From a virus, in the IMG/VR virus record IMGVR_UViG_3300017969_003627, positions 1 through 32,268 of that record: DNA of 32,268 bases. The stretch is one strand, 5' to 3'. A program made the translations under genes and the position numbers. Below the pieces are notes generated by a model. It was not told the origin of the DNA. It worked only from the letters and a program-made list of their open reading frames with translations, and ran no database searches. The first letter of the stretch is position 1. Each line of letters opens with the position of its first letter. Below are positions 8,700 through 15,548 of the stretch, in pieces.

Positions 8700-9369
8700 T
8701 AAAAGTTTTTACCACGGCGAACAAGGAGAATGTTTTAAAAAATTAGAAAAACATTTTCAAGAAATCAAATACGAATTTGAGTCACAGCCCAACAAAGTTT
8801 TTTTAGATCCTGAAGATTTCTCAGATGGTGTTAGGGGATTGCCGGAAGATTTTTCCGACACAGACAGGCCCGGGGATTATGTTCACGGTGAATGGAAAGC
8901 ATTAGGAATACAATCAGGTGAGCATGAAGGACAGGAATACAACGACTATCCTATGTTGTATTCGATACTAAGAAAATTTCCCTATAAAACAAATGTAGCA
9001 TTTATGACAGTTGGACCAAATACCAAAATTGGTAATCATACAGACAACGAGGGAGGATGGAGATATCAATTGTGTATCGATGACGGTGGAGGTTCCGATA
9101 GTGGTATGTGGGTAACAAATTTAAAAACCAATAAACAAGAACTATACACATGGAAAACAGGTGAAGCATATGTTTTTCAACCTGGATTGCAGTTACATAA
9201 TGGATTCAACAACAATCCAGGACATAGAACCACATTACTCATTGACTTTTATAAAGAATCGCAATACACTAAAGAAAAATTTGATGAATATTATCAAAAT
9301 TATTCAGAATGTTTTGAGGGTTTAGACAATTTGGTAAAAGTTTATGAGGACAGAAAAAATCAAAAATAA
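8692..9369 (+). CDS. 2-oxoglutarate/Fe(II) oxygenase, aspartyl/asparaginyl beta-hydroxylase-like
   Basis: This 225-residue protein shows the double-stranded beta-helix signature of the aspartyl/asparaginyl beta-hydroxylase branch. H116 and D118 (in 'KIGNHTDNEGGWRYQL') and H169 (in 'LQLHNGFNN') are the predicted Fe(II) ligands, and R179 ('PGHRTTLLIDF') the predicted 2-oxoglutarate anchor. 'W.TGEAYVFQPG' before H169 fits the usual 'W..GE...F' strand. The enzyme would couple 2-oxoglutarate decarboxylation to hydroxylation of a protein side chain or small molecule in the host cytoplasm. The start codon overlaps the end of the Hint-adhesin gene by 8 bases, implying translational coupling, so a fibre protein is one candidate substrate (inference). 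The last codons overlap the SDR gene. Confidence 0.82.
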   Translation: MLDKSFYHGEQGECFKKLEKHFQEIKYEFESQPNKVFLDPEDFSDGVRGLPEDFSDTDRPGDYVHGEWKALGIQSGEHEGQEYNDYPMLYSILRKFPYKTNVAFMTVGPNTKIGNHTDNEGGWRYQLCIDDGGGSDSGMWVTNLKTNKQELYTWKTGEAYVFQPGLQLHNGFNNNPGHRTTLLIDFYKESQYTKEKFDEYYQNYSECFEGLDNLVKVYEDRKNQK

Positions 9370-9928
9370 GATAGCAATAGTGGGTCACACCAAGGGAATT
9401 GGTAAAGCCATCTCTGATTTATACAAGAAAAAAAATTATACTGTCGTTGGATTTAGCCGAAGCAACGGTTTTGATCTAGAAAAACAACAGAATGAAATAT
9501 TAGAAAAATTAGATGATTGTCGTTTGATCGTCATCAATGCATACGCCAAAAAAGGACAATTAGAGTTATTAAAAAGAATTTATGGAAAATATCTATATTC
9601 GAACAAAAAAGTTGCTGTGATCACAAGCACATCAGGAACATCAGCAGGTCAAGATTCCGAACACACAACTAAAACTTATATAGAGTATTGTAAAATGAAA
9701 AAACAATTGATAGGTTATATATCAGAATTACAACAGGAATTGTTACAACCAGGAACAATGTCGGTACATGACATATGCCCAGATACAGTAAGAACAGAAA
9801 TGTCAAAAGGACTGTGGGAAGATTATCCCAAACTAAAAGCAACAGATGTGGCAGAATGTGTTGACTTGGTTTTTTCAACAAACAAATATAATATAAACAA
9901 AATAGTGATTCAGAAATATGAAAAGTAG
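9344..9928 (+). CDS. Short-chain dehydrogenase/reductase (SDR)
   Basis: This 194-residue Rossmann protein is on the short side for a classical SDR (about 250). It shows the nucleotide-binding motif GHTKGIG (14-20), an 'INAYAKKG' stretch in place of the NNAG strand (about 64-71), the active-site serine strand 'ITSTSGTS' (93-100) and a catalytic Y-x3-K (Y115/K119). 'CPDTVRTEMS' fits the usual PG-x-V-x-T segment after the active site. It should reduce a carbonyl or oxidise an alcohol using NAD(P)H; the substrate is unknown. The gene overlaps the oxygenase gene by 26 bases and the following GNAT-like gene by 11 bases, so the three are probably translated together. Confidence 0.82.
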   Translation: MRTEKIKNKIAIVGHTKGIGKAISDLYKKKNYTVVGFSRSNGFDLEKQQNEILEKLDDCRLIVINAYAKKGQLELLKRIYGKYLYSNKKVAVITSTSGTSAGQDSEHTTKTYIEYCKMKKQLIGYISELQQELLQPGTMSVHDICPDTVRTEMSKGLWEDYPKLKATDVAECVDLVFSTNKYNINKIVIQKYEK

Positions 9929-10388
9929 AAAATGGCATAGAAAAAAAGACTACGAAACACTGGTCAAATGGTGGAATCAACATGAGTTTGGAGTGGTACC
10001 TCAAGAAGTTTTACCCCCGGACGGAATAATGATTGAAAAAGACGGAGTTCCAATTTGTGCAGGTGGTTTGTACATAGGTAAAGGTACGAGATTTGCCTTC
10101 ATGGAATGGGTAGTAGGAAACAAAGAAGCGAATAAAAGAGATCTACACACAGGTCTCAAACTCTGTATCGACTCCTTATTTCAATTGGCAAAGGACAAAG
10201 GAATGGATTTAGTGTTTACAACCACCGGACAAGAAGCATTACAGAAAAGATATACCAAATATCATGGCATGGAATTAACTGAAAATGCAGTCAAAACCTA
10301 TCTTAAAGACCTTAAAGGTAACACCTATAAAAAATTGGATTGGATACAGGATGATGAGCAAATAAGCAAACGTTATTCTAATAAATAG
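9918..10388 (+). CDS. GNAT-like N-acetyltransferase (putative)
   Basis: This 156-residue protein has the compact alpha/beta pattern of GNAT acyltransferases: an N-terminal helix with 'LVKWWNQHEFG', a strand 'VPICAGGLY' (about 44-52), the central strand 'FAFMEWVVGN', a helix 'GLKLCIDSLFQLAKDKG', and a final 'LQKRYTKYHGMEL' that resembles the 'Y.K.GF' end of GNAT folds. A canonical acetyl-CoA pyrophosphate loop (Q/R-x-x-G-x-G/A) is not clear, so the activity is provisional. Similar proteins occur near fibre genes of T4-like marine phages. It is the last of a three-gene enzyme block inserted among structural genes; the substrate could be an amino sugar or a fibre residue (inference). Confidence 0.58.
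   Translation: MKSRKWHRKKDYETLVKWWNQHEFGVVPQEVLPPDGIMIEKDGVPICAGGLYIGKGTRFAFMEWVVGNKEANKRDLHTGLKLCIDSLFQLAKDKGMDLVFTTTGQEALQKRYTKYHGMELTENAVKTYLKDLKGNTYKKLDWIQDDEQISKRYSNK
10380..10387 (+). promoter_or_regulatory. T4-type late promoter-like octamer
   Basis: AATAAATA matches the NATAAATA late-promoter pattern of T4-like cyanophages. It ends 21 bases before the ATG of the first micro-gene (10409), leaving room for the AAGGA Shine-Dalgarno at 10393-10397. It would allow separate late transcription of the two micro-genes and fibre paralogue C after the enzyme block. It overlaps the stop codon of the GNAT-like gene. Confidence 0.4.
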
Positions 10389-10408
10389 CAGTAAGGATAC
10401 TATAAAAA

Positions 10409-10585
10409 ATGACAACAAAAGCAGAAGTAACAGCATATATTGATTCAACCTGGTCTGAAGCATGGACTAGTGATGAAGAGTCAAAAATAGATGCCATGCT
10501 TAATCCTGAAATCGCAGACATATTAATCAAGGTTGTTGGCGAGGTAGAATTTTTAAAAGAAGTAGCGGGTAATAAAAGTAATTAA
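10409..10585 (+). CDS. Small acidic phage protein, micro-gene 1 (58 aa)
   Basis: This short frame encodes 58 residues starting MTTKAEVTAY and ending with TAA at 10583. AAGGA lies 11 bases before the ATG. The C-terminal half 'NPEIADILIKVVGEVEFLKEV' is predicted helical and is clearly related to the same part of the next gene ('TPEIATILIKLLGDVAFLTEI'). Conservation of this pattern between two adjacent frames is the main evidence that both are real. No known domain is recognised. Its place immediately before a fibre gene suggests a small virion component or fibre-assembly factor, but this is a guess from position. Confidence 0.7.
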   Translation: MTTKAEVTAYIDSTWSEAWTSDEESKIDAMLNPEIADILIKVVGEVEFLKEVAGNKSN

Positions 10586-10586
10586 A

Positions 10587-10754
10587 ATGATCACTAAACA
10601 ACAAACAGCAGATTATATAAATTTAAATATACATGAAGTATTGAGTGAAAGCGAAAAAGAAATTCTTCGTGGAGTGATCACACCAGAGATTGCAACAATC
10701 TTAATTAAATTATTGGGAGATGTTGCATTTTTAACAGAGATAAGAGACAACTAA
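10587..10754 (+). CDS. Small phage protein, micro-gene 2 (55 aa), paralogue of micro-gene 1
   Basis: The start ATG lies one base after the stop codon of micro-gene 1, and its own stop (TAA at 10752) is 4 bases from fibre paralogue C. The 55 residues begin MITKQQTADY. From about residue 32 the sequence aligns with micro-gene 1 without gaps (P-E-I-A-x-I-L-I-K, G-x-V-x-F-L-x-E), pointing to tandem duplication followed by divergence. Both share a 'K...T.AYI/DYI' N-terminal helix. The function is unknown; a small helical homo- or hetero-oligomer is plausible. Confidence 0.7.
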   Translation: MITKQQTADYINLNIHEVLSESEKEILRGVITPEIATILIKLLGDVAFLTEIRDN

Positions 10755-10758
10755 TATT

Positions 10759-12369
10759 ATGGCATATACAGTAAACAAAACAGACGGTACAACATTAATT
10801 GTGTTACAAGATGGAACAATTGATCTTGCATCAACTGATCTAGCACTTTTTGGTAAAGGGTATGCCGGCTTCGGTGAAAGATTGAATGAGAACTTTGTCA
10901 AGATGTTAGAAAATTTTTCTAACACCACTGCTCCTGCAAATAAAATCAAAGGACAGTTATGGTACGATTCTTTAAACAACCAAGTCAATGTTTATAATGG
11001 AACAGAATTTAAACCGGTGGGTAGCAGTCGAAATTCTTCTACACAACCCACATCAGGAAACCTAGGTGATACTTGGTTTGATACAACAAACAATCAATTG
11101 TATGTGTACAACGGTTCAGGTTGGACATTGATCGGCCCAACCTCAGTATCTGGTTCTGGAGTCACACAAATAGTTTCAGACACAGTGGAAGATAGTGTGG
11201 GTGTTAATAGATCGATTTTAAAAATGATCACAAACGATATCATAGTGGCAATAGTCAGTCAAGTACAGTTTGTACCAAAAACAACAATTTCTGGATTCTC
11301 AACAATTTTTGTTGGGATCACATTGAACTCAACATCTCTTTCCGGAGCAAAATTACACGGTACATCAACTAACTCCGATGCTTTAGATGGCACATCGGCT
11401 AGCGCCTACATAGAAACAACAGGTGGTGCCATAACTGGAAGTTTATCAATAACAAACGGAATATCTGTTGGAGCAAGCCTTAACGGATCTCTATCAATGA
11501 TAGCAGATGATTTGATATTAGAAAACAATATCAATAATGGAGACATAAAATTAAATGTCAATTCGGGCAGTGTGTTGTCAACTAATGCATTAACAATAGA
11601 CGGTGGAACAGCATCAGTTATCATTCCAAGAGATCTACGAGTCAAAGGAACATTGACAGTTGAAGGTTCACAGACCATTATCAATACAACTACTTTATCG
11701 GTAGAGGACAACATTATCGAGTTGAATAGAAATATATCCAACAATGCCAGTATGCCGAATCATACAGGATTAAAAGTTAATAGGGGTGTGGGAACGTCTC
11801 CTGTGGAAGAAGATTTATATTGGGTATGGGATGAAACATTTGCAGACGACGGAAGCACAATTTATGGCAACGCCGGTGGTGCCTGGACTGCATTCAGATC
11901 ATCCACAGATAATTTAAGTGCACCGACACTGACAGACATCAGAGCCAACATAGTACACGCAACATCAACATCGGCACAATACGCAGATTTGGCGGAAAGG
12001 TACGAAGCAGATATGGCAACAGAGCCCGGCGATGTTGTGATATTGGGTGGTGAAAAAGAAGTGACGATTTGCAAAGAGGAATTATCTAATCAAGTATTTG
12101 GTGTTGTTTCGGAAAAACCAGCATTTTTAATGAACAAAGATGCCGGAAACAACGATTCGCACCCAATGATTGCTCTAAAAGGCAGGGTAGATGTAAAAGT
12201 TACGGGCACAGGCAAAAAAGGTGATCGTATTGTTAGCAGTAGCACCCCTGGAGTGGCAAAAGTAGCACAATTAGACGATTGTACACCGTTTAACGTGCTA
12301 GGAAGACTGTTAGTAGATAAATATACAAAGATAACACAATTAGTACAATGTGCAATAGGAGTTAAATAA
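10759..12369 (+). CDS. Tail-fibre-like structural protein, paralogue C
   Basis: This 536-residue protein starts MAYTVNKTDGT and repeats the N-terminal region of paralogues A and B ('LFGKGYAGFGERLNENFVKMLENFSN', 'IKGQLWYDS', 'NLGDTWFD'). The middle has 'LRVKGTLTVEGSQ', 'VEDNIIELN' and 'HTGLKVNRG', the equivalent of the 'ITGNL.I.G ... VENAFIKLN' region in B. From about residue 404 it carries the same terminal domain as A: 'AQYADLAERYE', 'EPGDVVILGGEKEV', 'FGVVSEKPAFLMN', 'ALKGRVDVKVTG.GKKGD', 'PGVAK'. It is separated from A and B by the enzyme block and the micro-genes. A host-range fibre role is inferred. Confidence 0.78.
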   Translation: MAYTVNKTDGTTLIVLQDGTIDLASTDLALFGKGYAGFGERLNENFVKMLENFSNTTAPANKIKGQLWYDSLNNQVNVYNGTEFKPVGSSRNSSTQPTSGNLGDTWFDTTNNQLYVYNGSGWTLIGPTSVSGSGVTQIVSDTVEDSVGVNRSILKMITNDIIVAIVSQVQFVPKTTISGFSTIFVGITLNSTSLSGAKLHGTSTNSDALDGTSASAYIETTGGAITGSLSITNGISVGASLNGSLSMIADDLILENNINNGDIKLNVNSGSVLSTNALTIDGGTASVIIPRDLRVKGTLTVEGSQTIINTTTLSVEDNIIELNRNISNNASMPNHTGLKVNRGVGTSPVEEDLYWVWDETFADDGSTIYGNAGGAWTAFRSSTDNLSAPTLTDIRANIVHATSTSAQYADLAERYEADMATEPGDVVILGGEKEVTICKEELSNQVFGVVSEKPAFLMNKDAGNNDSHPMIALKGRVDVKVTGTGKKGDRIVSSSTPGVAKVAQLDDCTPFNVLGRLLVDKYTKITQLVQCAIGVK

Positions 12370-12370
12370 C

Positions 12371-13342
12371 ATGGCGTATACAGCAGGTGACACAATTTTA
12401 GATGATGAATATAACTCGTTCGCGGCGAGTAGCTCATCACCTTACGGAATCAACCACATGATCGGAACAGGATCAGGTGATTATGGTTTAGGACAAACGA
12501 CAATTTCAACAGTAACAGCAGGTAACACGGTAACAGCGGCCCAATGGAACTCACTATTCGGTGCCATGGATAACCTTGCCAACCATGCAGAAGTTTCATT
12601 AACATCAACAACAGCAAAAGCGGCAGGTGATAATGTTGCGATCATTTCAGCATTACAAACTGACTTGGCAAATCTAGCCACAGCGGTTGCGGCAGGATGC
12701 CCATCAGCATCAGGAGGACTAACACAATCAGCGGCATTACAAAATGCAGACTCCAGCACAAGATGGACAGGTAGCCATGTATCAGAACTTACTACAAACT
12801 TTTCAAGTGGTAATGAAATGAGATGGTTCTTTAACGCTGGCGGAAAAATTCAAATAGACACATCAAGAATAGGTAATGGTGGTTCTTCAGCAACATCAAA
12901 AGACAACTCACTCAGCGAATTAGTAACTGGGTTGGGAAGACTTGCGATTGGTTCAAAAGAATCTACAAGATCAGGTTCAACTGAAACAGTAAGTACAAAC
13001 GGACTTGCTCTTGGTTATCATGACCTAACAACGTCTTATCAAACAATACTTAGACTCACACAAGATGGTGGCAGTTACACTTCAATGTACCTAGACATAC
13101 AAGCAAAATTGAATGGTGCAGTGGGAACAGCAACAGCGATCACAGTGAGAGTAGAGTTCAATGATCCAGACGGCGGAGATGGCACATTTACATCTGGTAA
13201 CACTTCAGGTGTTGATCAATATGCCAACTTCATTGGTCAGACAAGACACACATTGTTGACTTTAGACCCTAACACAACAAACGGTTTAACAACAGCGTAT
13301 GTTCCGTCTTCGACTGCGGTAACATCAAACAGTACTGCCTAG
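12371..13342 (+). CDS. Putative structural/fibre protein
   Basis: This 323-residue protein begins MAYTAGDTILDDEYNSF one base after the stop of paralogue C. The N-terminal ~70 residues ('SSPYGINHMIGTGSGDYGLGQ', 'VTAAQWNSLF') are a conserved start seen in structural proteins of T4-like marine phages. Then comes an Ala/Thr-rich helical stretch (about 75-125), and from about 130 a beta-rich domain with 'MRWFFNAGGKIQIDTS', 'GLALGYHDLTTSYQTIL', 'TVRVEFNDPDGGD'. It reads as a trimeric fibre or baseplate-associated protein with an attachment segment, a helical linker and a terminal beta domain; this is inferred from composition. It is the last structural gene before the enzyme island. Confidence 0.68.
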   Translation: MAYTAGDTILDDEYNSFAASSSSPYGINHMIGTGSGDYGLGQTTISTVTAGNTVTAAQWNSLFGAMDNLANHAEVSLTSTTAKAAGDNVAIISALQTDLANLATAVAAGCPSASGGLTQSAALQNADSSTRWTGSHVSELTTNFSSGNEMRWFFNAGGKIQIDTSRIGNGGSSATSKDNSLSELVTGLGRLAIGSKESTRSGSTETVSTNGLALGYHDLTTSYQTILRLTQDGGSYTSMYLDIQAKLNGAVGTATAITVRVEFNDPDGGDGTFTSGNTSGVDQYANFIGQTRHTLLTLDPNTTNGLTTAYVPSSTAVTSNSTA

Positions 13343-13359
13343 TAATTAATTTTACCAGG

Positions 13360-13388
13360 TTGAGTTCTAGCCATAATTATGTTATAAT
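13360..13388 (+). promoter_or_regulatory. Sigma70-type promoter with extended -10
   Basis: A -35 box TTGAGT (13360-13365) is separated by exactly 17 bases from a perfect -10 box TATAAT (13383-13388). A TG dinucleotide one base before the -10 completes an extended -10 (TGTTATAAT). It lies in the 52-base gap between the last structural gene and the enzyme island, so it is well placed to drive the island with host RNA polymerase. The predicted transcription start falls at or next to the ATG at 13395, so that gene would be leaderless from this promoter, while 13711 has its own AGGG ribosome site. Confidence 0.6.
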
Positions 13389-13393
13389 TGTGG
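13371..13393 (+). promoter_or_regulatory. Hairpin/operator-like inverted repeat overlapping the -10 box
   Basis: CCATAATTAT (13371-13380) pairs with ATAATTGTGG (13384-13393) around a 3-base loop, giving ten pairs including one G-T. The right arm covers most of the -10 box. There is no U-run after it, so it is a poor intrinsic terminator; an operator or a structure at the 5' end of read-through mRNA is more likely. Confidence 0.4.
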
Positions 13394-13394
13394 T

Positions 13395-13709
13395 ATGGAT
13401 TTATCTGACTTAAAAAAACAATCGGATCTAAGTTTCGAAGTAGCAACGGCCAAAAGGAATGCTCTGGAAAGAGCAAGGTCCAGACAAGTTGTTGCTTATA
13501 ACGGTTCTATATTTTCTGCGGATGCTGATACCATCAACCTAGTTGACACATTAAAAAAAACACACAAAACATTTTTCATTCTAGACAGCAACGAAAATCC
13601 CTGCGAAATAACCAACCCAGAAGAATTTTTAGAAATACTGTTAAAACGAAATCAAGAAGCACTAAACGAATATCATCAATTATATAATCAATTAAAAAAA
13701 AGGGTTTGA
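13395..13709 (+). CDS. Small protein resembling phage fibre-assembly-associated DUF4376-like proteins
   Basis: This 104-residue soluble protein has a helical N-terminus ('FEVATAKRNALERARSR'), a short 'VAYNGSIFSADADTI' strand-turn, then 'FFILDSNENPCEITNPEEF', and a closing helix 'YHQLYNQLKKRV'. The order of helix, 'YNG..F.AD', 'DSNEN...IT..E', and terminal helix ending in 'LK..I/V' resembles the DUF4376-type domain found near phage tail-fibre genes. The assignment is from pattern memory and is tentative. Lying just after the fibre genes fits a chaperone or fibre-accessory role. No Shine-Dalgarno precedes the ATG, and the promoter's predicted start point coincides with it. Confidence 0.55.
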   Translation: MDLSDLKKQSDLSFEVATAKRNALERARSRQVVAYNGSIFSADADTINLVDTLKKTHKTFFILDSNENPCEITNPEEFLEILLKRNQEALNEYHQLYNQLKKRV

Positions 13710-13710
13710 T

Positions 13711-14460
13711 ATGTCAGCAGGTGTATTAATCTACTGTTTTGATTCGGAAAAAATCAAATATCATACAGTTACTAATTTCTGCATTCAGCAGATCAAAAAA
13801 CATTTAAATCTTCCCGTGACAGTGGTCACTAATGAATCGACAAAAAAATTTTTAAAGGATGTTGACAGCACAGTGGTCATAGAAAATAAGTCAGGAAATA
13901 AAAGAGTTTATAAAAATAAAACTGTGGATTGGTTCAATTTAGAAAGAGCAAAATCCTATGAGTACACTCCCTATGACACAACAATACTATTAGATGCCGA
14001 CTATTTTGTTTACACAGATAATTTGTTACAATTTGTTGATACTGGTTATGATTTTTTATTACACAACAAAGTACATGACCTAACCGGTAGAAATAAATTC
14101 GAATACAGTTCGTTAAGTATGTTACCTATTGTTTGGGCAACAGTGACTATTTTTAAAAAAAATAAAACAACCGAAAACATATTTCGATTGATACAACACA
14201 TACAACACAATTACAATTATTTTTGTAATCTATACAGGATAGATTTTAAGAACTTCCGCAATGATTATGCTTTTGCGATTGCTATGCATCAACTGAACAT
14301 CAAAAATTACATACCGGTTAAAATGAGTATGTTACCCACAGATGTTGACATATTAGAAATTAATGATTCTTCAATTAAGTTCCGATATGCTGATTGTGTT
14401 GGTATGACGGAAAAACAAGATGTACACATTCTAAACAAGGAGATACCAATCGATGTCTAA
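13711..14460 (+). CDS. GT-A-fold glycosyltransferase-like protein
   Basis: This 249-residue protein begins with a nucleotide-sugar-type Rossmann half ('GVLIYCFDSEKIKYH', then 'LPVTVVTNE') and has a D-A-D motif at 95-97 in 'TILLDADYFVYTDNL', the metal and nucleotide-diphosphate binding site of GT-A enzymes. 'MLPIVWATVTIFKK' and 'FRNDYAFAIAMHQL' fit the later acceptor-side strands and the helix seen in small glycosyltransferases. It would transfer a sugar from a nucleotide donor in the cytoplasm; donor and acceptor are unknown. AGGG lies 12 bases before the ATG. It overlaps the next glycosyltransferase-like gene by 8 bases. Confidence 0.72.
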   Translation: MSAGVLIYCFDSEKIKYHTVTNFCIQQIKKHLNLPVTVVTNESTKKFLKDVDSTVVIENKSGNKRVYKNKTVDWFNLERAKSYEYTPYDTTILLDADYFVYTDNLLQFVDTGYDFLLHNKVHDLTGRNKFEYSSLSMLPIVWATVTIFKKNKTTENIFRLIQHIQHNYNYFCNLYRIDFKNFRNDYAFAIAMHQLNIKNYIPVKMSMLPTDVDILEINDSSIKFRYADCVGMTEKQDVHILNKEIPIDV

Positions 14461-15259
14461 AGGTTTTCTATGGTTTGCACAGAACAACGAAAAAACAGAT
14501 TATGCTAAATTAAGTATCGAGTTGGCAAAATCTATTAAACAACACAATAATGAAAACCTAATATGTGTTGTCACGGATAAACTGACAAAAATTAATAGCG
14601 ATTATATAGATTATGTTGTTGTTTTAAAAGATGACAACAGCGAGAAGCATTCAAACAAATTTTCAAACGAATACAAAGCATTTGGTTTGACACCGTTTAC
14701 ACATACAATTAAATTAGAAGCCGATATGTTGTTCACATCCTGCACTGACGAATGGTGGAATCATTTAGGACAGCACGACATGGTGTTCTCGATCAATTGT
14801 AGAAATTATAAAGATGAAATTATTAATAATAGTCCTTATAGAAAAATATTTAATAAAAATTTATTGGCAGATGTTTATAACGGAATGTTTTATTTTAGAA
14901 AAAGTGTTTTATCTAAAAAATTTTTTGATATTTGCAAAACAATTACACTAAATTGGAGCACAGTAAGAGATGAAATGTTGATTAATTGTCATGACGACGT
15001 ACCGACAACAGATGTAGTTTATGCTCTTTCATTGAGAATTTTAGATCCCACGAATCAATTATTGGTAGACTATCCATGGTTTAAATTTATACATAATAAA
15101 CCTGGAATAAACAACACAGAAAGTGTCATGGATCAACACAATTATCTTTATCCAACACGACTCGCTGATAGGATGTATCTGGGAGGTAAGAGATTAAACA
15201 GGGTATGGCATTATTATCAAAAAGACACAACGGAGTTATTGAATGACCGAATTTTTTAA
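14453..15259 (+). CDS. GT-A-fold glycosyltransferase-like protein
   Basis: This 268-residue protein opens 'GFLWFAQNNEKTDYAKLSIELAKSIKQ' with a following 'LICVVTD' strand. The metal-binding position reads E-A-D (89-91, 'TIKLEADMLF'), a conservative variant of DxD preceded by the typical 'YKAFGLTPF' helix. 'YNGMFYFRKS' and 'TTDVVYALSLRI' correspond to the acceptor-side part of the fold, and 'WHYYQK' near the end supplies a late His. It resembles the upstream gene in size and layout but not closely in sequence, so it is probably a different specificity. It overlaps both neighbours by 8 and 17 bases. Confidence 0.68.
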   Translation: MSKGFLWFAQNNEKTDYAKLSIELAKSIKQHNNENLICVVTDKLTKINSDYIDYVVVLKDDNSEKHSNKFSNEYKAFGLTPFTHTIKLEADMLFTSCTDEWWNHLGQHDMVFSINCRNYKDEIINNSPYRKIFNKNLLADVYNGMFYFRKSVLSKKFFDICKTITLNWSTVRDEMLINCHDDVPTTDVVYALSLRILDPTNQLLVDYPWFKFIHNKPGINNTESVMDQHNYLYPTRLADRMYLGGKRLNRVWHYYQKDTTELLNDRIF

Positions 15260-15548
15260 CGCATTAGGTAATTTCAAGCCTAGGAAAAGAAAACCAGATC
15301 TGGTGACCATAGATGGAAAAATTATGGAAGTGTCTCACGAAACAATGTTAGAAATACAAAAATCAGGAATAGAACAATGGATGTTGGACAGTGATGGCAA
15401 GATTGTAAAAAAACCTATCAAAAAGACCGGCAGAATATTTAATGAACTTAAAAAATCAAAAGAAGGATATGTGTTCTTAGATGGAGATCCATATTGGCCC
15501 GTAGGATTCAAGGAAGGGGGATACACATGGCAGACACCGTTAGAATAA
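15243..15548 (+). CDS. Hypothetical protein (101 aa)
   Basis: This small soluble protein is rich in Lys and Gly and has no recognised domain. Visible features are a basic N-terminal patch 'FKPRKRKPD', a beta hairpin 'VTIDGKIMEVS', 'EQWMLDSDGKIVKKP' and a C-terminal 'GYVFLDGDPYWPVGF...YTWQ'. The start overlaps the preceding glycosyltransferase gene by 17 bases, and the end overlaps the next by 22 bases, so it belongs to the same translation chain. The overlaps on both sides and the absence of a better frame support it as a real gene. The function is unknown; a small partner of the flanking glycosyltransferases is one possibility. Confidence 0.6.
   Translation: MTEFFNALGNFKPRKRKPDLVTIDGKIMEVSHETMLEIQKSGIEQWMLDSDGKIVKKPIKKTGRIFNELKKSKEGYVFLDGDPYWPVGFKEGGYTWQTPLE

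Noticed and set aside
15494-15526. TTG start for the third glycosyltransferase-like gene.
   Set aside because: The ATG at 15527 has a strong AAGGAAGGGG site; the extra residues encoded before it look like read-through of the upstream gene's frame.
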